Below, piece after piece: positions 15,286 to 23,177 of a stretch of DNA of 64,000 nt. Made by a program: the position numbers and the translations under genes. Position 1 is the first letter of the stretch. The number at the start of each line of letters is the position of its first letter. A model generated the notes under the pieces. The model saw only the letters and a list, made by a program, of their open reading frames with translations, did not search any database and had not been told where the DNA came from. The stretch is from Turneriella sp. GTDB lineage: Bacteria; Spirochaetota; Leptospiria; Turneriellales; Turneriellaceae. The stretch spans positions 192,737 through 256,736 of the forward strand of contig JABARV010000002.1 in assembly GCA_019186965.1 (NCBI GenBank). Direction: 5' to 3'.

Positions 15286-16938
15286 TTAGAAAATTAACGC
15301 GCCAGGGTTCATAATGTTTTTTGGATCGAGGCTTTTTTTAACTGCAAGCCATGCTGCAAGAGCTGTAGGCGAATGCTGTTTAGAAAGGGCGTGTGCTCCT
15401 AAACGGCCCACGCCGTGGTGGTGCGATAAAGTGCCTCCGTGCGATAGAAAAGTGTCGATGATTCCCTTATGGAATTTTTCGAACCGGTTTAGTTCGTCTT
15501 TTTCAAGCATGGGAGAGACAAAAATAAAATACAAATTTGCTCCTGTTTCGTACGTATGCGATATATGCGTAAGGCATAATGTTTGTCCATCGGCTTTAAT
15601 GTACTCGCGTACCGCTTTCCAAAGTTCAATGAGCCGCGAATAGTGTACCGAAGTTTCTAAAGTATCGATGCGAATACCAGAATCCATCATAGGGTCACGC
15701 ATGTATGCGGATGAATACCGTTGCTCAAGCCATTTGCGTGTCGCGTAAGTTCCCAAGGACATACCGCCGTATTTTTTCGCAAGCTTTTTTAATGTTTTTG
15801 CGCCGAGCTTTGCCTGCGCTCTATCCCCCTCAAAAATTGCATACATAAGCGAGCGAGAATTTTTTTTAAAACCGAGTAAATCCAAAACCCAACCTGTGAT
15901 TCCTTTGTCTTTTCCTTTCATGCCCAGAGCGCCGTCGGTTTCTTCGGGGTCGGAGATACGAAAAAAATGGGGCGGATAAATCTCTGATTGCATCATTGTT
16001 CGCATCGCCTCTACAGCACCCTCAAACGATTTGAACATGAAAGACTGCATCACCGTATTTGCCGCATTAAACTTTCGTATGCGCAATGTTACACGCGTAA
16101 TGACTCCAAGAGTTCCCTCGCTTCCCAAAATAAAATGGCGTATATCAGGCCCTACAGACGCAGCGGGATAGTTTCCGCAGACAATTTTCCCAGCAGGCGT
16201 CACAACAGTAAAACCCACAACGATATCTTCGATGCGTCCATACCCCGTCGATGCCTGCCCTGCGCCCCGTGCGGCAATCCATCCGCCAACACTAGCAAAT
16301 TCAAACGACTGTGGAAAATGACCGCAAGTATAACCCTTCTCGTTAAGGTATTTTTCAAGGTCGGGACCTAAAATTCCCGCTTCGACGGTTACTGTAGAGT
16401 CTTGCGTATTTAACGAAAGCACGTCGTGAAAATTACGCGCCATGTTTAGCGCAATTCCGCCTTTTGTAGCTTCGAGCGCACGCGTAACCGAAGTACCTCC
16501 CCCCCAAGGAACAATTGCAATTTTTTTCGCATGGCAATACTTTACTATTTTTTCAATTTCTTGCTCTGTCCGTGGATAAACTACCGCATCGGGTGGCGCT
16601 TGCACATTACCCATACGTAAGCGCACAATGTCGCCATAGTATTTTCCAAAAGAGTGCTTCACACGGGAAAAATCGTCAATATCGACGTTTTCACTGCCAA
16701 CAATACGTATAATCTCTTTTAAGGATAGGCGAGTCAATCGGCTGCGTTTTGCAAGCTTTACATCTTGGTACGCATTTGCATTTAAAGGCAAAAGAGCCTC
16801 ATTTTTTTCTATGCCGAGCAAATGCCTAAAATGTGCAATGTGTTTCTCGATGGTTGTATCAATAGGCTTTTCTGTGTCACCCCAGCGGTAAACACTACGC
16901 CAATTTTTTTTCTGGTTTATTAAATCTTTTAGCGGCAT
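15286..16938 (-). CDS. FAD-linked oxidase, alkyldihydroxyacetonephosphate-synthase-like
   Basis: A 550-residue enzyme of the FAD_binding_4/FAD-oxidase C superfamily. The FAD domain has PWGGGTSV (~155-162) and a typical FPQSFEFASVGGWIAARGAG segment (20 residues); the C-terminal domain ends with GGTLSHHHGVGRLG, the His-rich motif of alkyl-DHAP synthases, and LDPKNIMNPGAL. AGPS swaps the acyl chain of acyl-DHAP for a fatty alcohol, the first ether-lipid step; many bacterial relatives act on other 2-hydroxy acids, so the assignment is tentative. ATG 16938 is chosen over TTG 16971 because AAAGGG precedes it closely. Confidence 0.87.
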   Translation of the reverse strand: MPLKDLINQKKNWRSVYRWGDTEKPIDTTIEKHIAHFRHLLGIEKNEALLPLNANAYQDVKLAKRSRLTRLSLKEIIRIVGSENVDIDDFSRVKHSFGKYYGDIVRLRMGNVQAPPDAVVYPRTEQEIEKIVKYCHAKKIAIVPWGGGTSVTRALEATKGGIALNMARNFHDVLSLNTQDSTVTVEAGILGPDLEKYLNEKGYTCGHFPQSFEFASVGGWIAARGAGQASTGYGRIEDIVVGFTVVTPAGKIVCGNYPAASVGPDIRHFILGSEGTLGVITRVTLRIRKFNAANTVMQSFMFKSFEGAVEAMRTMMQSEIYPPHFFRISDPEETDGALGMKGKDKGITGWVLDLLGFKKNSRSLMYAIFEGDRAQAKLGAKTLKKLAKKYGGMSLGTYATRKWLEQRYSSAYMRDPMMDSGIRIDTLETSVHYSRLIELWKAVREYIKADGQTLCLTHISHTYETGANLYFIFVSPMLEKDELNRFEKFHKGIIDTFLSHGGTLSHHHGVGRLGAHALSKQHSPTALAAWLAVKKSLDPKNIMNPGALIF

Positions 16939-17076
16939 CGCCCTTTGAAGCGTCGCTCGACAAAGGGACAAGCGAAAAGGAACTTATGGACTTAACCCCT
17001 GCTCCTACGATTATTTCTTGACGCATTAAGCTGTCTAGAATACACATTGTCCTAATTTTAAAAATGGAGGATACCT

Positions 17077-17412
17077 ATGAAAAAATGGATACTTTTAGGA
17101 GTAATCGCTCTTTTTGTACCGCTTTACGCAAATAACATTGGCGGTACATACTCCGTAGCTGGCCAAAACCCCGACGGTAGTTCTTATTATGGAACCGTTT
17201 TTATCGCAAGTGACGGCTCTTCAGGCTACACAGTAAACTGGACTATTGGTGAAAGCCAATACTCAGGCGTTGGAAAACTTAAGGGTAAAATCCTTGTCGT
17301 AGACTGGGGGCAACCTGATCCAGTGGTTTATAAAATTTTGCCAAATGGCACTTTACAAGGCAAATGGGGACCTGGTGGTAAAGGTAGCGAGACTTTAACC
17401 CCACAAATGTGA
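17077..17412 (+). CDS. Small secreted protein, beta-rich, function unknown
   Basis: A 111-residue protein with an Ala-type signal peptide (KKWILLGVIALFVPLYA|NNIGG). The mature ~90 residues are Gly/Tyr/Thr-rich short strands of the kind G-TYSVAGQNPDGSSYYGTV, SGYTVNWTIGESQYSGVGKL and LPNGTLQGKWGPGG, suggesting a small periplasmic beta-barrel or beta-sandwich. It has an excellent GGAGG Shine-Dalgarno 7 nt before the ATG. A possible promoter is TTGACG (17018) with TACACA (17041). Its stop overlaps the GTG start of the MDR gene. Leptospira genomes encode proteins of similar look, but I cannot name the family. Confidence 0.78.
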   Translation: MKKWILLGVIALFVPLYANNIGGTYSVAGQNPDGSSYYGTVFIASDGSSGYTVNWTIGESQYSGVGKLKGKILVVDWGQPDPVVYKILPNGTLQGKWGPGGKGSETLTPQM

Positions 17413-18425
17413 AAGCATACGTTCTCGAAAATTCATTCGGGATTGAAAACATCCGCCTTGCCGAACAAGAAGTTGCGGATTTATCTGCGCATGAAATCCG
17501 CGTTGCCGTAAAAGCAGTCTCGCTCAATTTTCGTGACTACCTTATGGTAACGGGAAATTACAACCCCCGCCTCAAGCTCCCCCTCATCCCCTTGTCCGAT
17601 GGTGCCGGTGAAGTCGTTGCGGTGGGCGAGCGCGTTACCCGTTTCAAAGTTGGCGACAGGGTTATGCCCTCATTCTCGCAAAACTGGATTGGCCGCCGCC
17701 CTTTAAGCGACGATATGCGCAAAAACACGCTGGGCGGCCCCCTCGACGGCACGGCGCGTGAATTGATGAATGTGCCGGAATGGGCTGCGGTGGAAATCCC
17801 ACAGCATTTAACCTACGAAGAAGCGGCGACACTGCCTTGCGCGGCGCTCACCGCATGGTCGGCTCTCGTGACCTTAAACCATGTAAGTCCTGGCGAGTAC
17901 GTCGTTGTGCTTGGCACCGGCGGTGTGTCGATGTTTGCGTTGCAGTTTGCTAAAATGATGGGGGCTAAAGTCATCGCGACATCGAGCTCAAACGAAAAAC
18001 TCAAACGCGCTGGCGACTTGGGTGCGGACTTCTTTATTAACTACAAAGAAAAACCCGATTGGGCAAAAGAAGTACGTAAAATTACTAAAATGCGCGGCGC
18101 AGACCACATCGTCGAAGTGGGTGGTGCGGGCACTTTAGAGCAGTCTATCCGTGCTGTGCGGATGGATGGCGTTATTAGCCTCATTGGTGTGCTTGCAGGG
18201 TCGTCGAAAGAGCTCAACCTGCTCCCTATCCTCATGCAAAACGTGCGGATGCAAGGCGTGCTTGTCGGTGGGCGCGAAGGCTTTGAAGCAATGTGTACAG
18301 CCGTTAGTGAAACCCAAATGAAACCGGCGGTCGATAAAATTTTTGGCTTTAGCGAGCTTCCCGATGCACTGCGCTACCTCAAAACCGGCAGCCATTTTGG
18401 TAAAGTGGTTGTGGGTCTATCTTAA
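17409..18425 (+). CDS. Zinc-independent MDR oxidoreductase (quinone-reductase-like)
   Basis: A 338-residue medium-chain dehydrogenase/reductase. The N-terminal domain has SLNFRDYLMVTGNY, where the catalytic zinc Cys is absent, as in NADPH:quinone reductases and related zinc-independent members. The Rossmann domain has VVVLGTGGVSMFALQFAKMMGA (G-T-G-G-V, ~170-174). It probably reduces an enone, quinone or enoyl-type substrate with NADPH (family-level inference). It starts at GTG 17409, overlapping the secreted-protein stop by 4 nt (GTGA), and ends just before the 49-bp hairpin array. Confidence 0.9.
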   Translation: MKAYVLENSFGIENIRLAEQEVADLSAHEIRVAVKAVSLNFRDYLMVTGNYNPRLKLPLIPLSDGAGEVVAVGERVTRFKVGDRVMPSFSQNWIGRRPLSDDMRKNTLGGPLDGTARELMNVPEWAAVEIPQHLTYEEAATLPCAALTAWSALVTLNHVSPGEYVVVLGTGGVSMFALQFAKMMGAKVIATSSSNEKLKRAGDLGADFFINYKEKPDWAKEVRKITKMRGADHIVEVGGAGTLEQSIRAVRMDGVISLIGVLAGSSKELNLLPILMQNVRMQGVLVGGREGFEAMCTAVSETQMKPAVDKIFGFSELPDALRYLKTGSHFGKVVVGLS

Positions 18426-18428
18426 AAA

Positions 18429-18658
18429 AACCTACGGTTAATCCCGTTCGAGGATTAACCTCCTATTCGCAAGGGCGAACCTACGGTTAATCCCGTTCGA
18501 GGATTAACCTCCTATTCGCAGAGGCGAACCTACGGTTAATCCCGTTCGAGGATTAACCTCCTATTCGCAAGGGCGAACCTACGGTTAATCCCGTTCGAGG
18601 ATTAACCTCCTATTCGCAAGGGCGAACCTACGGTTAATCCCGTTCGAGGATTAACCTC
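18429..18658. repeat. Array of 4.7 copies of a 49-bp double-hairpin repeat
   Basis: Units start at 18429, 18478, 18527, 18576 and 18625 (exact 49-bp steps; the last is cut to ~34 bp). Each holds GGTTAATCC-CGTTCGA-GGATTAACC, a 9-bp perfect inverted repeat, and a smaller TTCGC-AAGG-GCGAA hairpin in full units. Copies differ by only a base or two (AAGGG or GAGGC). The array fills the convergent gap between the MDR gene and fliN; the fliN stop codon (18651-18653) lies inside the last unit. It may act as a bidirectional terminator, but no long T-run is present. Confidence 0.95.
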
Positions 18659-19712
18659 CGGCCATTCGCGCCATGCGTTCGGCTGGACCAACAATATCGG
18701 TTACACGTACGCCGAAGTTTTCGTCGATAACGACAACCTCGCCGCGTGCGATAAGCTTGCCGTTGACTAATAAATCCACAGGTTCACCCGCAAGTTTATC
18801 AAGCTCGATAATAGAGCCTTCACCCAAAGATAAAATTTCTTTAACGTATTTTTTGGTGCGCCCCAGTTCCACAGTGAGCGCCATTTGCACATCAAGGAGT
18901 AGCTCCAAATTGGGAGGTAGTCCCGTTGTACTACTCGACTGCGAAAGGCTTGGAAAATTAACGGGGTTAACTGGAACTCCACCTGCTCCCATACCTGCGC
19001 CGGTGGGTGCGCCAAAATCCATATCGAATGCAGCCGCCTTTGGAGAACTCGAAGGGCGTTGGCTCTTCGCCCAGCGGTTAGCAGCGCCCGCATCGATGTA
19101 ATGCGTAATCCGTGCGGGGGGTAACCCTTCGACAGCCATGTTGTACGACACTTTCACAATGCCGCCCATAAACTGTGGCGCGTCAGCGGGCGTCTTAAAT
19201 ACTTTCATGTCTGGCATTGCAGGAGAAAGCGATTCGTTAAACTTACCCCCCAAGCCGTTGGCAATAGACGAGATAATGCTCTGCGAAAGTTCGGAGAGTG
19301 TCGACAGGTGCGCATCGTTGATGTCCCCACCAGAATCGGGTGCACCCATCATGGTCTGTGCAATACCGCGTGCTAAATCTTTGGGATAGACAAGCGCTGT
19401 TTGGTTTGCGCCCATCGCAATTTCGGCAATTACCCCACCTACGGGTAATTCACGTGCGATTTGTGCGGCAGTAATTTCGCCCACCTGCGCGTTAGAGATC
19501 TGGATATTTTTACCCGCCATGACGCCGGCTTGTTGGCCAGCCACTTGCATCGCGTCGTTAAAAGCATCGGCGAGTAGCTCTTTTTCTGTGGGCGAAAGGC
19601 CACCTACATCGGCAACAGCAGGCCCTGCGCTTGCCGCGCTTGGCTGCGCACTCTCGTCTGTTCCCATTAAAAGCGCGTCTATTTCTTCTTGCGATAATGA
19701 ACCGTCACCCAT
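18651..19712 (-). CDS. fliN: Flagellar motor switch protein FliN/FliY
   Basis: A 353-residue protein at the cytoplasmic C-ring of the flagellar motor. The N-terminus GDGSLSQEEIDALLMG resembles the CheY-P binding tip of FliM/FliY. Residues ~40-225 are a CheC/FliY-like middle region. The C-terminal ~85 residues are the SpoA (FliN) domain: LLLDVQMALTVELGRTKKYV ... ILSLGEGSIIELDKLAGEPV ... GEVVVIDENFGVRVTDI. It is much longer than E. coli FliN (~137 residues), as in the FliY type of spirochaetes. It is preceded by fliL (29-bp gap) and flbD. Its stop codon lies in the last unit of the 49-bp repeat array. Confidence 0.93.
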   Translation of the reverse strand: MGDGSLSQEEIDALLMGTDESAQPSAASAGPAVADVGGLSPTEKELLADAFNDAMQVAGQQAGVMAGKNIQISNAQVGEITAAQIARELPVGGVIAEIAMGANQTALVYPKDLARGIAQTMMGAPDSGGDINDAHLSTLSELSQSIISSIANGLGGKFNESLSPAMPDMKVFKTPADAPQFMGGIVKVSYNMAVEGLPPARITHYIDAGAANRWAKSQRPSSSPKAAAFDMDFGAPTGAGMGAGGVPVNPVNFPSLSQSSSTTGLPPNLELLLDVQMALTVELGRTKKYVKEILSLGEGSIIELDKLAGEPVDLLVNGKLIARGEVVVIDENFGVRVTDIVGPAERMARMAGG

Positions 19713-19741
19713 AGTATCTCCAATTTCGGGATTTTACCCGC

Positions 19742-20275
19742 TTAACTTACCACCAATTGTTCAAACATAACTTCAGATATTTTTCCGTCGCGTAAAATCA
19801 TATTAATCTGATTTTTTATCTCTTCACCCAGGTTGAGCTTTTGCAACGGAGTGAAAAGTTCATCTCGCCTTTTGCCGCCCAAGATGATATTGATAATGTG
19901 AATAATTTGTGGATTTCTTTTTCCAAGCTCTGCATCAAGCTGCTTATTTATCTCCCCTTCGTACCCAAGGGTGATGGACGCCTGCGCGTAGTGCGCTTCG
20001 TCGGTATCTGCGGTATTTACACGAAATTCATGCTGAATTTTAAAAGTAGATAGCGGCGCCGCTGGTGGCGCGATAGTTATGCTTTCTGTTTCTTGGAAAT
20101 CCGCATTTTTATAGTATTTTGCCACCATTACAGAAATTACAAACATAAGCGCTAAAGCTATAAGCCCTGCAACAACCCAAATTAAGATTGTAACAATGCG
20201 GCTACGGCCTGTACTTACAGGGGGGGCCTCGTTTTCGGCGCCTTCTTCTTGGTCTAAATCTTCTGCGTCTGCCAT
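19742..20275 (-). CDS. fliL: Flagellar basal-body protein FliL
   Basis: A 177-residue protein: acidic cytoplasmic N-terminus (~28 residues), one membrane helix (~29-52), and a periplasmic FliL domain with the strands STFKIQHEFRVNTADT and AQASITLGYEG and the C-terminal helix EIKNQINMILRDGKISEVMF. FliL surrounds the MotAB stator and affects torque. Usually motA and motB lie just upstream in spirochaetes; here FlbD is immediately upstream (15-bp gap) and the stator genes are missing from the cluster. Confidence 0.93.
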   Translation of the reverse strand: MADAEDLDQEEGAENEAPPVSTGRSRIVTILIWVVAGLIALALMFVISVMVAKYYKNADFQETESITIAPPAAPLSTFKIQHEFRVNTADTDEAHYAQASITLGYEGEINKQLDAELGKRNPQIIHIINIILGGKRRDELFTPLQKLNLGEEIKNQINMILRDGKISEVMFEQLVVS

Positions 20276-20290
20276 ATTACTCCTTCCCCA

Positions 20291-20491
20291 TTACTCCGTG
20301 CGGGTCTTTTCGGCAAAAATTTGCCTATTAAATATAATAATTTTTTTCAAAAGTTCATCCGCTTTTTCGCGCACGACGTATTTTGTTCCATCGGTGAGCT
20401 TAATAACGGTATCGGGCGTTTCTTCAAATATCTCAATAAGGTTATGGTTGAGATAAAACACTTTTCCGTTTAAACGCGAAAGCTCAATCAT
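20291..20491 (-). CDS. flbD: FlbD-family flagellar protein
   Basis: A 66-residue FlbD protein: MIELSRLNGKVFYLNHNLIE, then ETPDTVIKLTDGTKYVVREK and a short charged tail. The short FlbD found in spirochaete and Gram-positive fla operons is a small cytosolic protein of uncertain role, distinct from the Caulobacter FlbD regulator. It heads the flbD-fliL-fliN run and is divergent from the beta-propeller lipoprotein gene, with ~95 bp between start codons. Confidence 0.92.
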   Translation of the reverse strand: MIELSRLNGKVFYLNHNLIEIFEETPDTVIKLTDGTKYVVREKADELLKKIIIFNRQIFAEKTRTE

Positions 20492-20585
20492 AGAACCGTT
20501 CCTTTATATTATGTCGGATGATTTCGTAAGCGCGTTAAGCGAATTTCTGGTTTTACGACATGCTCCGCAAACACAATTTGCCATA

Positions 20586-21986
20586 ATGATTTTTTTGTCT
20601 TTAGAGAAGGCCGTTAAAGGCGGATTTTGGATCCCTTGCGTCCTTTTTTTCTTAACTACATGCTCTCGGGCACAGGTAAGTAAAAACACTACCACCGAAC
20701 CTTATGCAATCCCCCCTATTTTTACCCATGGGTTTTGTTTAGAAGGCGGTCCGACAGAAAAAAAATGTACTTTTTCTATCTATGTGCAGCCATACAAAGG
20801 AATAGAAATCCGAAACTCTGGCGGCGTGTTAAAAGTTAAATTCTCCCAAGCCGACAAGACAATGGCCCTTGCAACCGTCGCACTCTCCCCAGTTGCTATA
20901 AACGAAAAAACGGCCACGTTTAGCGTCTCAAACTCCACTATGGGCGGGCAGCGCGGTATTTCTGTTTCGTGGAGTAACACCCCCCAAAAAAACTTTCCCC
21001 TCGTCGCGCTCGATACGCCAGAGCAGCACCACCGGTTTTTGCGCCGTATCGAAACGGGAAAGCAACCCAAAAGCGCGATGTTCATCTCGGATACTAAGGT
21101 GGTTCTTCCCTTACTTGACGATAACCATGCAGAGGTTGTAGATATCCTTACAGGAGCTATACAACGCTTGGAGTTACCACCCAAGTACGCAAAAAAAGGG
21201 GGATTTGTCGAAAGCGTTCGAGTTTACCCTCTTAACGAATTTTGGATAAGCCAAATGATGGCGTCAGCAATCCACAGGTTCGACATCCAATCTTTGGAAT
21301 ACAAAGGGTCGATAGACCTTAAAGGCAAATGGACGAAAGTTTTAGCGTACGATGAGGCACGTAAAACTGTCTACGCAAGCAACTGGAATAGCTCCGATAT
21401 TTCTGTCATCTCCATAGATGGCCTGCAAGAAGAGCGCAGGATAAAAATGAACGGCGTTCCCCGTGGGATGGCTTTTTCTAAAGAGGGAGACTTTATGGTC
21501 GCCGCCATTTTTGGTGGAAAAAACGACAGCGACAGCGCCGGCCGTGCTGTAAAAATAGATTTAAAAACAGAGAAGATCGTAAGTACAATTATTTCAGGTG
21601 GTGCACAACGCCACGTTGTCCGTTTACACGGCGATAGCGACAGGTTTGCGATGTCGGATATGTCGCACAACAAAGTATATTTTATCGATGGTTATAAAAA
21701 GGTTGGCGAAGTAAAAGTTTATAACAACCCCAATACAATTGTAGAATCCCCCGATGGGAAGTTTTTGTACGTTTCGTGCCGTGGTCGCAACAACCCAAAG
21801 TCGTATCTTCTTAAAGGGTTTGATTTCGGAAGGCTCCTTGTTATCGATATGCTAACAAACACAATTGCCGAAAACATTGAGGCGGGAAACCAGCCCACGG
21901 GGTTAGACGTTTCTCCCAACGGGCGGTACGTTGTGCTCACCGATTTTCTCGACCACGCGATGCGCGTGTACGAGAGAGTGCGGTAA
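20586..21986 (+). CDS. Beta-propeller lipoprotein (YncE/YVTN-like)
   Basis: A 466-residue secreted protein. ATG 20586 is preferred over ATG 20511 because a lipoprotein signal follows it (GGFWIPCVLFFLTTC, lipobox LTTC); neither ATG has a clear ribosome-binding site. The middle and C-terminal parts have repeated YVTN-type propeller strands such as KTVYASNWNSSDISVISI, DFMVAAIFGG, SPDGKFLYVSCRG and VSPNGRYVVLTDF. Such propellers bind protein or small-molecule partners at the surface; the ligand is unknown. It is divergent from flbD. Confidence 0.82.
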   Translation: MIFLSLEKAVKGGFWIPCVLFFLTTCSRAQVSKNTTTEPYAIPPIFTHGFCLEGGPTEKKCTFSIYVQPYKGIEIRNSGGVLKVKFSQADKTMALATVALSPVAINEKTATFSVSNSTMGGQRGISVSWSNTPQKNFPLVALDTPEQHHRFLRRIETGKQPKSAMFISDTKVVLPLLDDNHAEVVDILTGAIQRLELPPKYAKKGGFVESVRVYPLNEFWISQMMASAIHRFDIQSLEYKGSIDLKGKWTKVLAYDEARKTVYASNWNSSDISVISIDGLQEERRIKMNGVPRGMAFSKEGDFMVAAIFGGKNDSDSAGRAVKIDLKTEKIVSTIISGGAQRHVVRLHGDSDRFAMSDMSHNKVYFIDGYKKVGEVKVYNNPNTIVESPDGKFLYVSCRGRNNPKSYLLKGFDFGRLLVIDMLTNTIAENIEAGNQPTGLDVSPNGRYVVLTDFLDHAMRVYERVR

Positions 21987-22003
21987 GGTTAAGCCAAAAT
22001 TTT

Positions 22004-23158
22004 TTAGTAATTGTACCCCAGCGCCAACTCAAACCCAATACCCGACAAACCAGTGGCAACAATATTTTTGGATTTATGCATCATTAGCGTTTCTTCACCG
22101 TCTGTGATGTCGTGCGCCTGCGCCCAATAAAGTGGAACAGACGCTATAAGGCGCACCCTTCCCATTGCATAGGTAAATTCGGGTTTGAGCATAAGTAAAG
22201 GAGTAAAACTCGTGAGCGTTTGTTCGTTTGCCGACGGACCACCAACAATTTTTTCTGTAATTACGGTATACATTCCGCCAACGCCAAAACCAAAATTAAA
22301 ATCCCATGCACCCGATTGCCAAACGCGGTAGTAGTACGCTGCGTAAACAGGAAGAAAAAATCCACTCATGTTAATTGTGCTTTGTATTCCAGAAAAAGAC
22401 GAGCTGACAACGCTTGAACTCTTAGGTAAAATCGCATAGCCAACACCAAACCCTAAAAAATAATTTTCCCAATGGAAGCGGTGCTCGGCAAAAAACTGCC
22501 AGTGCACCGCTCCGCCTTCTACGCCTGGTTCTACCGGAAAGTTAGTGCTATACCTAGTTCTGTAGTAGTCGCTCAGGCTTTCTGCCTCTTCGCCTAAATA
22601 CTTGGGAACGTCGCTGTTATCTGCCAAGTGCATTCCCACGCCGAAAATAATTTCCCAAGCACCCGCATTGGAACCCCCTTGCTTTTCAGGTGCATCTTTT
22701 TTTCTCTCCGTCTTTTCACTTTCGGGGGGGAGAAAAAAATAATACTTTCCCACTGCAAGCCGAGCGAAAATTAAGTTTTTAGTCGAAAGTGTTTTTTCCT
22801 GTCCTGTCTCAGGGTCTTTAATAAGAATTTCATTTTCACCAATACCCAATACTTTGGCCTTGAAAATTTTTCCTGTATCGTCTGAAATTTCGTCGAGTTT
22901 TTCTTCTTTGGTATCTAAAGCTACAGGCGGATTGGCGGCAGTAGCAGAATCTTTTTTTGTGTTTGGAGTTTTTTCTTCCTTAGTGTTCTTGCTCTCCCCT
23001 GTTACCGCTTCGCTCTTTTTCGTGTTCGCGTTGGGAGCATCTTCTGCGTGTAATTGCGGAAATAAAATAAACGTATACCCTATTATAAAAAAAACTGTTA
23101 TACCCAATTTTTCTAACAGGTTACGGAGTTGGAAACTAATCATAAAACGTTTATACAT
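22004..23158 (-). CDS. Outer-membrane beta-barrel-like protein with Lys/Glu-rich periplasmic linker
   Basis: About 384 residues. It has a signal peptide (basic start, then KLGITVFFIIGYTFILF, cleavage near LHA|EDA), a low-complexity Lys/Glu/Ala/Thr stretch (~residues 40-90), a compact segment with ILIKDPETGQEKTLSTKNLI, and a C-terminal ~230-residue region of alternating strands (HWQFFAEHRFHWENYFLGFG, YAAYYYRVWQSGAWDFNFGF) ending in the aromatic ELALGYNY, as outer-membrane barrels do. The start is uncertain: ATG 23176 lies directly after recN; ATG 23158 has GGGGG about 12 nt upstream. Function unknown. It is immediately downstream of recN on the same strand. Confidence 0.72.
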   Translation of the reverse strand: MYKRFMISFQLRNLLEKLGITVFFIIGYTFILFPQLHAEDAPNANTKKSEAVTGESKNTKEEKTPNTKKDSATAANPPVALDTKEEKLDEISDDTGKIFKAKVLGIGENEILIKDPETGQEKTLSTKNLIFARLAVGKYYFFLPPESEKTERKKDAPEKQGGSNAGAWEIIFGVGMHLADNSDVPKYLGEEAESLSDYYRTRYSTNFPVEPGVEGGAVHWQFFAEHRFHWENYFLGFGVGYAILPKSSSVVSSSFSGIQSTINMSGFFLPVYAAYYYRVWQSGAWDFNFGFGVGGMYTVITEKIVGGPSANEQTLTSFTPLLMLKPEFTYAMGRVRLIASVPLYWAQAHDITDGEETLMMHKSKNIVATGLSGIGFELALGYNY

Positions 23159-23177
23159 TTGCAAATTTACCCCCATA

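Noticed and set aside
18429-18658. tRNA-like GTTCGA words within the 49-bp repeats
   Set aside because: The sequence forms only a simple inverted repeat around GTTCGA; there is no acceptor stem, D arm or anticodon arm, and five identical copies occur.
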